This document shows positions 1 through 23,921 of a stretch of 64,000 bases of DNA, in pieces. Source of the DNA: Amoebidium appalachense (lineage: Eukaryota; Ichthyosporea); contig CAVNZM010000001.1 in assembly GCA_963693365.1 (NCBI GenBank), forward strand, positions 14,570,001 through 14,634,000. The letters run 5' to 3'. The translations under genes were made by a program, and so were the position numbers. The number at the start of each line of letters is the position of its first letter. Within the stretch, counting starts at the first letter, position 1. The notes beneath the pieces are model-generated. The model did no database searches, was not told where the DNA came from, and worked only from the letters and a program-made list of their open reading frames with translations.

Positions 1-995
1 CAGTTCCACGAATACGAATGGTTTTGGTATTCCACATAACGAACAGAACCTACAGTAGGGCCACCTACAAATGAAGCAGAGGATGGGGCACCATCCAGAC
101 CTGCACTGGAGGATATGAAAACACGAAGCGCGCTCACGAAGTTGCTTACAAAAGAAAGGGCGACTCTGACGACTTTTCTTTTTAGGCCAAGCCTCCAGAA
201 GAATGTATTATGCCTGGAATCCCCCTGCTCAACGAAAAATGGCTGGCAAATGGGATACGAAAACTGCTCACGAATGGAAGCATGTGTTTTCTGAAGGAGG
301 CTTGCTTTGCCTACCCTCTTCTTATGAATTATGAACCGGGCTTTTACTGGTTCTGACGGGTGATATATTTCTTTATGTCGCCCAACGAAGAACACTTGGG
401 CATTTTTATTCTGTTTTTCCCAGCTCCGATGATGCAGGGTTAAAGCTGAAAGGAAAGAAGTGCTCTTTGTTCATGAAAGAAGTGGCTTTTCCGGCCATGG
501 TGACTCGCCTTACAGTCTTAAGGTAGAACCGGGATAAGGAGCAGCGGCTAAGCCTTGAAGCTATCCACCACTACCTGAGCTACGAAGTGACCTAAGGCTT
601 GAGTTATATTCATTATCGAATGTTTGGTATGATCATTCATCCACACAACCAAATTACTCGCAATTGAAAACGAATCTGCGGGAGTATCCTAAAAAGGAAA
701 AATTCCCAAAAAGAAAAATACTACTTCTACAGAAAAGCCAAGCACAGAGACGAAGCGAACAATTCGCACACACTCTGCAATAATCTTCGCCACGAAAATG
801 AAATCACAGAAGAATGCTGCATGAATTTACGTTTTGGCAAATGAAGAAGTGCTCATAGACGTGCACAACTCTATTCCACCGTCCTTGCTCTGTTCTGTCC
901 AGCAGCTCGGCACACACAAGAATTCTCGCTGAAGGTTGTTTATCGCCTCTCAGCCTGGTGGTTTGCTTGTCTAACGACACCACCAGGCTCCCGAC
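1..995. other. Unassigned sequence left of the forward LTR
   Basis: I see no convincing coding exon or RNA gene here. Because a polypurine tract and an LTR follow on the right, this should be the 3' internal part of a forward-strand LTR retroelement that extends out of the window. No integrase, reverse transcriptase or RNase H motif is readable, so it is non-coding or decayed. Confidence 0.35.
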
Positions 996-1006
996 AAGGG
1001 GGGGAG
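996..1006 (+). other. Polypurine tract of an LTR retroelement
   Basis: An AA-G7-AG purine run directly abuts the TG that opens the LTR at 1007. A polypurine tract primes plus-strand DNA synthesis in LTR retroelements and lies just 5' of the 3' LTR. Its position therefore orients the element on the + strand, with its body to the left. Confidence 0.55.
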
Positions 1007-1486
1007 TGTAAACAACTGTACACATGAACTGTACATGTTTACTAAAGAATGTGATCTACTAGCACACAATTCGTTCTTTGTCATGAATATCACATAAATA
1101 TTATGTCCACACCAATAGGAATCAATCTTACCTAAGAAATGAACCATGTATGATTCTACCGCTGCATACCACATAAACGAAGTGAACCAATAAGATGTTT
1201 GCATAAATAGGACAAAGGTCTGACTGGCTCGGACCGCACCAGAATCACGAATGGCATGTTGCCACCCGCGCTGGCCGCGGATGAACCAATCCTGGGCCTT
1301 GATCCGAAACCTGGGGGCTATATAAGAAAGCCGTCCCAGTACGGGGATCACATCAGTGAAGTCTGAGACAGACTGAGTCGGCCCATAGTAAAAGCAACCT
1401 GGCCGCGTGTGCCTTTCTACCCGTTCTCTGTCTTTATTTTGATTCAGTTGTACTCTGCCTTATCCTAACTAGTCCAACTGTTTACA
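1007..1486 (+). mobile_element. LTR of a retrotransposon, forward orientation (about 480 bp)
   Basis: The segment starts TGTAAACAAC and ends AACTGTTTACA, so it has TG...CA ends with inverted TGTAAAC/GTTTACA termini. A TATA-like CTATATAAG sits near 1318, in the position expected for an LTR promoter. A polypurine tract lies immediately 5'. The right end interrupts a copia Gag-protease frame that reads on the other strand; the TAA ending that frame is supplied by the LTR terminus. The 5 bp on either side do not match, so this is the 3' LTR of an element lying mostly outside the window rather than a solo LTR. Confidence 0.6.
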
Positions 1487-2687
1487 GTGCAGTGACGATG
1501 CCGAGGCCGTGGACGTCAGTCGGGGGGCATGGCTCAAGAGTAGAGAAGTACTCTTTTACTGGGCACACGTGGATGTTTGAAGCCGAGTCCCAGCAGGGGT
1601 CCATGGGTAGGGAGGCCGTGGTGGACACGAGGGCAAAATGCACCTCTTTTCCAGACTTGGTGTTGGCACGGTGACGACGGGCAATTGAGCAGCCAGGTTT
1701 GTCACACTGTGTGACATGATGGTCTTCGTGACAGTAGGCACAGTCGAGGGAGCCAGTGGTCTTGGCTCGGGGTGGCTGGGAATGACGGTTACCCCCTTTA
1801 CGTGGGGGGTAGGGTGACCGGGAACGATAGCCGGGGGAACGGGACCGTGAGTAATCACGGTCAACTGAGGGGGATCGATCGGTGGGACGACCGCGGGGGT
1901 GACGGGAGACGGAGCTGTCACGTCGGGGGATCCGGTGTCTGAGGTCGTCCTTGGTGAGTACACGGCTTTGCAGGGCACGTGCTGTTCGGACGGTGGAGAA
2001 GGACCCGGACCCAGAGTCGATGAGACCTTCACGGATCTCTGCAGCTCTGATGTCACTGATTAGACGGTTGTAGGTCTCGTAGTTAATGGTACGACGGAAG
2101 TAGTCGGCAATCATGGCCTGGATGTCGGTACAAACTAACTTACGGTTCTTCTTGAGGTGGATGAAGAAGTTATCAACCATAGTCTTGTGAGGAATGGGCT
2201 CTTCGAGGATGTGCAGGGTAGTGCACAGACGGCGTGCCATGGTGAGGTAGGCCGTGACGGTCTTGAAGTCTTTGAGTTCAAGCTCATGGTAGTCGAGGAG
2301 GATTTGACGAGCACGATCTTCACGTTCAGCCGCATAGGTCATACGGAGGTTGTGGAAAGCTTGGGCAGGTGACACATCATCGTGGATTTGACCAGAGTTA
2401 TACAGCTCATCATTGGAGACGAGTTGAGTAAACATCTGTTCAAGGAGGTTGGAAGCCTCGGTGTAGGCCTCCTCAGTGTCGTAGCCGTGCCACTCATTCT
2501 CGTCGGAAGGGTCGACCCACTCGGGGGCCTTGATGACGGGCACTAACTTGGCCGCGGAGGTGGTACGTAGGTACCGGAAGATGACGGGTTCCCACTCATA
2601 ATAGGTGAGACGTTTGCCGGACTTCTTGTCCGTGGTGTCATCCCCTTTCCAGGGGGTGAGGTTGAGATACGCAGGTTTCTCCGACAT
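1482..2687 (-). pseudogene. Ty1/copia-type Gag with start of protease, truncated by LTR
   Basis: One open frame of about 402 residues from the ATG at 2687 (MSEKPAYLNLTPW...). Residues about 10-230 look like a copia Gag core. They are followed by an Arg/Ser-rich stretch (about 245-300) and a zinc-knuckle-like CAYCHEDHHVTQC, which is one residue shorter than canonical CX2CX4HX4C. Near the end, WDSASNIHV aligns with the copia aspartic protease start, normally D-S-G-A-S, with Gly replaced by Ala. The frame ends right after VHGLG where the LTR at 1007-1486 begins. Integrase, RT and RNase H are absent here. Gag would form the virus-like particle; this copy is interrupted. Confidence 0.75.
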
Positions 2688-3289
2688 GGTGATCAATCAG
2701 TCAGATGATGCGTGAGAGAGGAATCAGATCGGTATTCAAATTTGAATATTTTTGATTGCAGCGAGAGTATGTGTTTGCGAGAGCGTGCGAAAATGGGCCT
2801 TTAACCTGTTGTTTTGTACGGGTCTAAGGGAGCAGAGTGCACAGAGGTGTCATGTAAAAACACGACTAACACATTAATGAGAGGGCAATCGGAGTTGTTC
2901 ACGAGACATTGAAAGATTTCAAACAACAACTGAATCTTTATTGTGCTCTCGGTTCCTTTTGTACTTGCGACTTATCACCTTATCACAACTAAAGAGGGAG
3001 AACCAATCGGTTCTATCAGAAGATAGAAAAACACATTCCGACAGAGCATACACATTCCAACTTCCGATTAAACTAAAGTGTAGAAACTCTTACTTAAATA
3101 AATTAAGTAATTATACATCTAGTCACTATTAACTCACATATATATTTATGTTCGTCTCTATAAAGAAACTTATTTAAATACATATATTTCCTAACAGTCG
3201 ACACTCTCAAAGTGAAGACACTTTGCAATACACCGAATTCCATATATATCTATTGTCCAATCACAACACACATATATTAACAGACAGGA
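2688..3289. other. AT-rich stretch upstream of the copia Gag, possible 5' LTR/leader
   Basis: About 600 bp, much more AT-rich than its surroundings, with no coding signal. Read on the - strand it contains AATAAA (around 2936-2941) and could start with TGTTAATATATG near 3284, which would suit a copia 5' LTR ahead of the Gag at 2687. A matching LTR copy is not present, so the borders are guesses. Confidence 0.3.
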
Positions 3290-3540
3290 ATGCACAACAC
3301 AATCTACAGATGTACTCGCTCGCGACTATTGGCGAGCCATCCTTTTGAGAACAAACTAGGCCATTTTGAAATAAAGGAAAGACAACGAGTGAGGCTAGCC
3401 AATCACGCTACCTCTCAGATAAACAGAGGAGAGCAAATAGAAATAAAACACAATTTATTAAGTTCTTATCAGGCAAGAGAGCCAGGTGTGCACAGATCTA
3501 CAGATATCTGTGCCCACAGAAACAAGGGAGAGAGAGATAC

Positions 3541-3559
3541 GGGGGGGGGGGGGGGGGGG

Positions 3560-3629
<70 letters not shown>

Positions 3630-3650
3630 GAGAGAGGGAGAGAGAGAGAG
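3541..3650 (+). repeat. Poly(G) tract followed by (GA)n microsatellite
   Basis: A G run of about 22 nt is joined to roughly 85 bp of (GA)n with a few GGG interruptions. It truncates the copia gag remnant to its right, whose open frame runs into it as a meaningless Ser-Leu repeat. Confidence 0.9.
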
Positions 3651-3754
3651 CACAAAGGAGGAAAGCAGACACGAATACAAACAAGCTAGGACACATACAT
3701 ACTTCAAGGCTCTTGCTGTCATACATGGTGACGTATTCCAACAGTTACCCAGAG

Positions 3755-4717
3755 CGACGGGTTTGGGTGTGATCGACCGGAAGTCTTCCATCCAGTCCTT
3801 TCGGCATGTGACATGGGAGGTTGCGCCGCAGTCCCAATACCACTCAGTTGAAGAAGGGAGTCCGCTGTTTACCGCCATGGCGAGTATCTCCTTGGAAGCT
3901 CCGTTCTGCTTCGCCTTGTCGCCGCGATTGCCGCCCTTCTTCTTCTTTGGACACTGTGACTTGTAGTGCCCAAACTTGTGACATTTGTAACACTCCACCT
4001 TGGATATGTCAGTCACGCGCGGCTTGCCGGTGTCCTGTCGTGGCGTACGGCCGCGCCATTGGGTGCTGGTCATCATCACCCGCTGCTGTTCCCTTGCAGC
4101 CTCGTTCTCCTCAAAACCACGCAGCTTGGCGATTATCTTTTCCATTGTCTTCTCAGCTGCTGGTAAAGCTTGAATGGTCCTAACGTCGGTGCGGAATCGG
4201 TCGTCAGCGCCTACACCGTCCAGGAATTTCTCGGCAACCATGTCCTCACTAACTCCATTGGGGTCGATATGAAGAAGATCCTGCACAATGCACTCCAGAC
4301 GGGCCGCATACTCCAGCACGCTTTCCGTCGGCATCATATCAGCACGCCAGAACTGTTGAATCAACATTCTCTTGTGCTCACTGCTGTGTTGCGCGCAGCG
4401 TATGATGCTACCGTATCCCATATGTCCTTGGGATTTCCTACGGCAATAGCTCGCCGACACAGGCTTGCAGGTACATCACCTAGTGTCTCCACCAGGTAGG
4501 AAGTCGCCTTCTTCTGGTCCAAGGGGTCGATCTCCACCGGAGGTTGCTCCACCAGTTCGCCGTCCTCTCCTATCACTTCAGGAGCCACGTCTTCAATCGT
4601 GTACCATAATTCCTCGCCCTCGAGGAAGCACTTCATGCGCATGGCCCACATTGAGTAGGAGATTTTGCCCTTGCCTTCTCCTTCATACATGGGAACTGGA
4701 CATTTTGCTCTTCCCAT
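3755..4717 (-). pseudogene. Second Ty1/copia Gag-protease remnant, frameshifted and truncated
   Basis: Reads from ATG at 4717 (MGRAKCPVPMYEGEG...). Residues 1-100 resemble the copia gag-polypeptide family (UBN2-like). The frame then shifts by one base around 4390-4460 and continues as SSEHKRMLIQQFW... with a canonical zinc knuckle CYKCHKFGHYKSQC (around 3965-4005). A protease start, WYWDCGATSHV, has D-C-G where D-S/T-G is usual. Similarity stops near VALGN, close to 3755, where the (GA)n repeat region begins. Integrase and RT are missing. It is clearly different in sequence from the Gag at 1482-2687, so two copia lineages are represented. Confidence 0.75.
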
Positions 4718-4719
4718 CT

Positions 4720-5040
4720 TGTCTCAACAGTCGCTTGATCGTAGCGTTGCACTGGGTCCGTAACCGTAACTTAGAGGTTTCTCTGTGAGACTTTATTATT
4801 TGCTGACTTGCATTGACTGGCCCGCCGGGACCTTTATATACTTGTGGTCTGGCTCACTGGAATGTTACATACTATTCCCGATTGGTCTACCCGCCGCTAT
4901 GGATCTAGTCGCTACCAATCAAAGCACTCCAATAGAATCTTCTAGACTCTTCTAGATCTATTCTGATCTATCGTGAACCTATCCACCAGTTTATCCCGAA
5001 TATCTCGAATATTCCCGATCACTAGTGCTACGCTAACGCA
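4720..5040 (-). mobile_element. LTR/leader-like region 5' of the second copia gag
   Basis: Non-coding DNA between the gag ATG and an RNase H fragment of a different copia copy. On the - strand it carries TATATAAAGG (4831-4840), a good TATA box about 120 bp upstream of the gag ATG. It also has several short inverted AATATTC/TCTAGA motifs. Exact LTR ends were not found because no second copy is in the window. Confidence 0.4.
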
Positions 5041-5450
5041 GGGCATACCGGATGGCTATCCTGTTCGACACCTTCGAGGAGGATGACGTACCCAGACGTG
5101 GAACGACGGGTGGTGGGGCAACCAGCAAAGTCAGAATCCGTGTATACATTGATGCATCCGAAATGTACTCTGATCGGAGAACTTAGCGGCCATAAGTACT
5201 CTGACCGCAGTACTTTAGGAATGCTTGTTTCGGAAGGATACCGCGAGCTATTGGGGCCCAGGAGCCCGCTTTTTTTTGTACAGCCAGTAAGAAAACATAA
5301 GTTTACACCTTTTTTGTCTTTGGTACGGTAACTAACAAGGCCTTCCCTAGCTTTTATTGGTTGCCGACGCTGTTGCAAGTTTTTGAATTCATGCTCGACA
5401 ACAACATGATTCATGATCAAACGGACGAAACTTGCTGAGTCCGCGAACAC
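5041..5450 (-). pseudogene. Copia RNase H C-terminal fragment
   Basis: The frame on the - strand contains YTDSDFAGCPTTRRSTSGYV around 5095-5155, the hallmark start of the Ty1/copia RNase H domain (first catalytic Asp in the D-x-D region). It is followed by ILLEG before similarity ends near 5065. The upstream residues in the same frame are not recognisable. The fragment abuts the LTR-like region of another copia copy, so this is a junction of two degraded elements. It may derive from the same element as the RT fragment at 8096-8953, with the piggyBac unit inserted between them, but no target duplication was found to prove that. Confidence 0.65.
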
Positions 5451-5489
5451 AACAAGCCATGGGTTTCATGTGAAAGATGAGCGCCCAAC

Positions 5490-6977
5490 ATGGCCAAAAC
5501 ATTAGACCCAATAGAGTCACTTTATTCTGGAGCTCGTGTCTGTTGTTTTGCATACATATTTGACGGGGTTCAGGGGGAAGATTTCACAGATGACACCACA
5601 CGTTGGTCTTACAAGAAGTTCGGCCTGAGTTGGGACACACAAATACTGGTTGGCACAGTAGTGAAACGATGCAAGACAAACGAAGGCAGTGAATGGAAAG
5701 TAAAGTTTGATTTTGACGGTACCACAGAAGTAGTTCTGCGCCATCAGCTAACTTTAATAGATGAAGAAGACAGTGAACACACAAGTAGCGAGCTAGAGAG
5801 TGATAGTGACGAAGATCCAGATGGAGACATCCAACAAGTAGAGATTCCTGTCACAGACAGTGAGAATGAAGATGAGATAGAACTTGTAGATGAACAAGTA
5901 GAGTTACCTACCCCCACCGACCCCACGTGCACCTTGCAATGGACCATTCCAGATGAGCAAGTACTTGACAAAAGAACAGGCCCACGCAGAAAACCAACCA
6001 TTCCACTAGCACTAAACAAGCGCAAGAGTGTTCTGTGTTTGTTTGAACACTTCATGCCTATGGAGTATCTCTTCACAGCAGTCATTCCACTCACAAACGA
6101 AGTAGGTCGTGCACGTTACAAAAATTGGGTTGACTTAACCCCGGGTGAGCTACTTAGGTGGTTGGGTATGTGGATTTACATGGCTGGAACATTCGAACCC
6201 GGCTCGAGATCGAACTACTGGACGTCGGCAGCAGAGAACCCAAGCCACATATTTCCCGTACACGACTTTGCCCGCTTCATGACCGAACACCGGTTCGAAA
6301 ACATCCGTGCCTGCTTTACCGTCACCGACATCACTCAATATCCGGAGGATGATCCACTGAAAGACACACGCGGTTTCATGGAAGCACTGCAGAGTCGGTG
6401 CCGTTGCTCTATCGAGCCCGGGGATGAATTATGCGAAGACGAGGCCATCTTTGCCAGCTATCATTGCAACCTTCCGTGCCAAATCTATATAAAACGAAAA
6501 CCCCACCCTCTCGGTCAAGAAATAAAAACTCTACACGACTGTGTAACCAACATACTCATTAACTTCGAAATGAACGAGGGGAAGCTTAGGATGGCAAGCA
6601 AACCGTACCGACAGTTGGGAGCTGGAACAGGCACCACCTTGCGTCTTCTAACCCCAAGGGCCAACCCCACCCACCGTAACCCCAGAACGATCGTCGGAGA
6701 CAGCTGGTTTGGGTCAGTAACCGGGACAAGGGAAGTGTACAAAATCGGATTCTACGCACTTTTCAATGTCAAAACCGCAACCAGAGACTTTCCCCTCAAC
6801 ATGTTGGACCTTCTATGTGAGGAAGGACGTGGTGTATGGTCGGAGGCAGTGTGCAGTGTGGACGGAGTAGACCTCGTTGCGGTGTTATGGAGAAACAAGA
6901 ACTACAGTATGAAAGTGATCACCTCATGTTCAAGTACTCAGCCGGGTCAACCGAGAAAAATCACGAAACGGAAATGA
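5490..6977 (+). pseudogene. piggyBac (PGBD/DDE_Tnp_1_7) transposase, main part, broken frame
   Basis: 495-residue frame. Residues 1-95 form a small beta-rich N-terminal region. Residues about 95-145 are very acidic (EDSEHTSSELESDSDED...). From about residue 180 it matches piggyBac transposases: FEHFMPMEYLFTAVIP, LLRWLGMWIYMAGTFEPGSR, the second block with DEAIFASY and IYIKRKPHPLGQEIKTL, then RTIVGDSWFGSV and WRNKNYSMKVITS. piggyBac enzymes excise and insert DNA at TTAA. The frame stops at 6977 but the family similarity continues in another frame from about 6976 (VPQPKAVEEYF), so one extra base near 6972-6975 separates the domains. No flanking TTAA/inverted repeats were identified. Confidence 0.8.
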
Positions 6978-7524
6978 CGTCCCCCAACCGAAAGCAGTCG
7001 AAGAATACTTCGAAAACTACAACATGGCCGATATATTCAACAAAACACGAATGTTAAACGGCTCTGTGGACGAAGCCTTGGGCACTAAACGTCACCAACT
7101 CCGCACCTTTGGGGGGCTTCTGGGGTTTGTAGTAGCAAACGTACACTTTGCATACAGATACTTTGGCAAATCCACAAACACGAGCATGGACACAAGGCGT
7201 GAGCTAGCAGAAGCACTCATATGCAACCCCCACCTGCCTGCACTAGAATACCCCCTTCCCCCTGCTGCTCCTGCCCCCCATGCTCTACACGGACACCAGC
7301 GTGCCAGAAAAGAAAGAAAAGGTAGATGCGTTCTCTGCTTTAGGAACAAAGGGGAACGCCACCAGACACATACCTACTGCATCAAGTGTAATGTGTTTCT
7401 CTGCAATGATCAAACACGTGCATGCTTCGAAAACCACATCACACATGGTGTTCCTCCACGCACACGCACCCAAGTCAACACAAACACAGGCCCGGTACGA
7501 TCACGCAGAAACACTACACGTTAA
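6976..7524 (+). pseudogene. piggyBac transposase C-terminal part with cysteine-rich domain
   Basis: Continues the transposase in a second frame: VPQPKAVEEYFENYNMADIF... is the conserved stretch after the catalytic core. It is followed by a helical segment with LLGFVVANVHFAYRYF. The last 60 residues hold a Cys/His cluster: C-x2-C (CVLCF), CIKCNVFLC, and CFENHITHG. This is the C-terminal cysteine-rich domain that binds the element ends in piggyBac enzymes. It ends at 7524 with an Arg-rich tail. Together with the preceding entry it makes an almost complete enzyme interrupted by one frame break. Confidence 0.75.
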
Positions 7525-8095
7525 AGTACCTTCTGCCCACTGGTCAGTTTCTGTACATTGCGCAACACTCATTTGTCGTTTTCGGATTAGGGGTGATTTG
7601 TTTGGTTTTTATTCGTTTCTTCGAAACTGTTTGTGGTAACTAGATGCTAAAAGGGTTATTTGAAGTGTGTGTACCGAAAAAAACGAATTTGAAAGCTGAT
7701 GTCAATGTTTCTCAAACGAAAAATGCACCTGTGGTGCAAAAGCAACAACGTGAACGTTTAAAGTATGCATCTTTGGCACGCATTTGTAACAAGTTTGACG
7801 TTTTTCTTGGCTCAGGCCTATGGCCTCCCGGTGCCAGAACCCGTAAAGTGCAAAATAAGCCATACCAACAAGCATTCCGAGAAATTATTGTAGTCATGGG
7901 GTGCGCAAACACTACAAAGTTCTCCGTAAATTGAAGCTCAAAATCGTTGAATGCCTACCATTACTTACTAAGCCACTACCCCGCCAAGAATTTTTCTACG
8001 GTTTTTTTGTGATGTGCTTGTTCCCTGTCACGTTAGGGTAAAATGGTGAGAAAAAGAGAGTAACACGTGCAAAACTGACCCTGCGCCAGGCGTTT
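7525..8095. other. Non-coding flank between piggyBac and copia RT fragment
   Basis: About 570 bp in which I see no conserved frame or RNA gene. It should contain the right end of the piggyBac element, but no terminal inverted repeat could be matched to the left flank. Confidence 0.4.
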
Positions 8096-8953
8096 TTATA
8101 TGATGACGTCATACAGTACTCTGGTTGGAGCATTTATCGATTCAGGTCGGATCAACATGTAGCACTCAAGGATGGGCACCTTGCTGTTGGGGGCCTTCTT
8201 CTTGTAGTAGAGGCCGAGGTTGATGGTGCCGATCAGGTAACGAACAACACGGAGGAGAAGCCCCCAGGCAGTCTTGGTGGGCTTGGAGCTGAATCGGCCG
8301 AGGTAGCCAATGGCATACGAGATGTCAGGCCGGGAGCACCGAGCAACCCACAGCAGACGGCCGAGGAGTTCACGGTAGGGGACGGAGGTGGGCAGGGAGG
8401 AGAGGGAGGTCTCGTTGATGATGACGGTGCCCACGGGAATGGGGGTGGCCTTGGGCTTGGCATCGGCCAGGTTGAAGTCGGTGATGATGTCCTTGATGTA
8501 GAAGGACTGCAGCAGCTTGAGGGAGTCATTGGTGTACAGCAGTTGGGTGCCGAGGAAGATGTCTGGCAGACCGACCTTGCACTCGGCAGACTTCGTGATG
8601 TGAATAACAAGCTCCTGCATGATGGTGGAGTACCGTGTGCAGGTGATGATGGCATCATCAACGTAGTTGCCCGAACGGATGATGTCCCCTCCCCGTTGGG
8701 GAACTGTCGGAAGTAGACACACGGATCGGAACGGAGACGGGTGAGGCCGTGGGCAACAAGGATGGAGTTGAAAAACTCGTACCATGCCAGGGAGGCCTGC
8801 TTGAGTCCGTAGAGGGCCTTCTTGAGTTTCCAGACTTTGTGTTCGTTGCCAGGGAGGATGAAACCAGGAGGTTGCTCCATGTACAAAGTCTCGTCGAGGG
8901 GGCTGTTGAGGAAGGCCGTGCTGATGTCGAGTTGATGGAGCTCGTGACCCTGC
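8096..8953 (-). pseudogene. Copia reverse transcriptase (RVT_2) fragment, frameshifted
   Basis: Read from about 8953: LDISTAFLNSPLDETLYMEQPPGF, then KLKKALYGLKQASLAWYEFF, both conserved copia RT blocks. The frame breaks around 8690 in a G-rich stretch and continues with NYVDDAIITC, the catalytic YVDD. After it come FLGTQLLYTNDSLKL, PYRELLGRLLWVARCSRPDI and GRFSSKPTKTAWGLLLRVVRYL. It stops at 8096 shortly after the point where RNase H should begin. Upstream integrase is missing. The reverse transcriptase would copy the element's RNA into DNA; this copy is broken. Confidence 0.85.
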
Positions 8954-8980
8954 TGAACTATAGGTACAGGTTTGGATGAC

Positions 8981-9238
8981 TCATGTAAATGTGTGTAAAT
9001 TGTTAGCTATATCAGGTACAAGAACACCACATTTGTCTATGTTAAGGATCATAAGGTTTGCCTTGCACCGCTCTGACACTACATCGAACAATCTTTGCAG
9101 GCGTCTAGGGGTACGGGCAAGGAGGGACAGATCATCAGCATAGAGAAGTGCAGGCGGAAAGTTATTAATAGGGTCATCATTTTCGGTGTGAATTTTTATG
9201 TCGCGTTTTACCTCTTTCCCTCCGGGTATCTGCTACAC
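8981..9238 (-). pseudogene. Non-LTR (LINE-type) reverse transcriptase fragment
   Basis: On the - strand an open stretch of about 85 codons reads GKEVKRDIKIHTENDDP..., ALLYADDLSLLARTPRRLQR, LFDVVSERCKANLMILNIDK and CGVLVPD before a TGA at 8981-8983. The YADD box, followed by a helix of the LQ..LD...C type and an N..K motif, is typical of LINE reverse transcriptases and quite different from the copia YVDD just to its left. Only this palm-domain piece is visible. Confidence 0.7.
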
Positions 9239-9917
9239 TAGCTGGCAATGTGAATACTTTAGACTTTTTGTTGAATTCTGTTGGTCGTCACATTGAGTAT
9301 TTATATGATTTTCACACAGTGTTCAGGTATCTCAGTATGCACTTGTTACTGGATAACTCGTGAAGTTTTTATTGTCTTCTCAGTATGCCGTGCATACTTG
9401 CATATCTTTCCGTCGAATAAATCCAGTCAAAAGAAAAATTTTCGGTGAATCTTGACAGCCAAATAGCCAAATCAAGCACATATCGCGGCGCAGGCCAAGG
9501 GCTAGGGAGATGTTCTAGGGGGCTGTATGGTGGCTCACTCTTGCCGCCTTACGCGTAAGTCAGTTTCTTGAACTGCTGTGCCACTGGCAGGCTGAACTTT
9601 CTGTCAAATAAGCGGTTGGACAGATTTCGAGTGCATGTTGATGTTGGAAGGTGGTGGTGTGTATCTATCTGGTGTACCATACGTATGTATGTAAACACAA
9701 CCAATAATTTTTAGTATGGACACTGGAAAATTTTCCCTCCTTAAAAATTACGCTCTATCACCTTGTTTATGACGGTCCAGCCCATTTGGCACTTGCAACG
9801 CCGATTATTTTCTGGACCTTTGACAGCTTCCTCATGTATATATAGATAAGTTCACTCGAGAGGAGTTTCGTTTTTGGAGCAGGTTTTGCTGAAACAGAAG
9901 TGGAAAAGCAGGGCAAC
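9239..9917. promoter_or_regulatory. Upstream region of the RMD1-like gene
   Basis: About 680 bp with no coding signal and comparatively little low-complexity DNA. It lies between the LINE fragment and the first exon of the RMD1-like gene and so should contain its promoter and 5' UTR. I could not assign a TATA box or initiator with confidence. Confidence 0.35.
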
Positions 9918-22507
<12,590 letters not shown>

Positions 22508-22915
22508 GCAACCCCCCCCCCCCCCCCCCCCCCCCCCGCGGTGCTCGGGTTATAAAAAAGGGAGAGTGGTATGGTATTGTGGGTGTTGTTAACTGGTGAA
22601 TATGCGGCATGGATCGTGCGCCTTCTTTTTATCGATGATGAATCTTTTTGCCTGCACAAAGTTTTAGGCTTATCTGGCGCCGTTTTTCTTGGCATGTATA
22701 GATATCCATGGAGACTGTGCATAGGGTCTGCCAAGATCTTTTTCAGAGCTTGAGTGCGAGTGTTAATGCAACAAGCACACTAGTCAGACACAAGCATACA
22801 CATGTATACGGCTGAAGATTTCACACCGCAAGCATGTTCCACTGGGTGCCCACATATACACCACACGTACACCCACACGTACATACACGCACAGCCGCCT
22901 GCGCGCGCGCGCACT

Positions 22916-22989
<74 letters not shown>

Positions 22990-23548
22990 CACAGACACAT
23001 GCGCACACGTGCACACATACGTACACGTAGAGGCGCAGAAATGTTTTATTATTATGTGCATGTATGCTATGAATATGCCGTGATGGTTTTGGGCCCAGTA
23101 TGTTGTCCTCATAAGCTAGATGTCTTTACTAGTTTTAAGTACTTTTCGTATGGTTCACTGTGTTAGCATGAAGGACTTTTTGTTGTTGCAAAACCGGGGA
23201 CCCAGACTATTTAAAATGCCGATCGACATTTGTGTTGACCGGAGTCACCTTCCCACATATGTCATGTCTCTATTCGTGTCGAATAGTTATTAAAAGCCTC
23301 TATTCATGTCGAATAGTTATGAAAAATAATGAAAAATTTCAAGACGATATGCATGTTTTTTTTTTCTTTTTTGTTTTTTTTTTTGTTTTTTTTTGTGATG
23401 GTGGTGGTGGTGGTGGGGGGGGGGGGGGGGGGGGGGGGGGGGTTGCAGGCCAAAGTGTCGTCCAGGCCAAAGTGTTGTCATCTCTAATTAAAATCCAGGT
23501 CGTCAAAATTTGACTGATCTAGGGTGAATATCGGGCAGGCCAAAATGC

Positions 23549-23581
<33 letters not shown>

Positions 23582-23649
23582 TACTACTACCCTGGGTGAC
23601 AGGGGGGTCAGAGGGTTTGTGTGTGGTGGGAGAAACACAGTGTGGGCGG

Positions 23650-23683
<34 letters not shown>

Positions 23684-23706
23684 ATAAAAAAACATTGTGG
23701 TAACCT

Positions 23707-23744
<38 letters not shown>

Positions 23745-23862
23745 TACTATCCCGGAAACAGGGAGGGAGTGCAGGGGTGCAGGGGGGTCAGGGTGTGTAT
23801 ATGTGGTTGGAGAAACACAGCGTGGGCACGGACCTGCACGGTCTGGCCTAGATGGCAAAATT

Positions 23863-23921
<59 letters not shown>

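Noticed and set aside
3498-3760. Ser-Leu-rich extension of the second copia gag frame
   Set aside because: It is translation of the (GA)n microsatellite and poly(G) tract after the gag similarity has ended.
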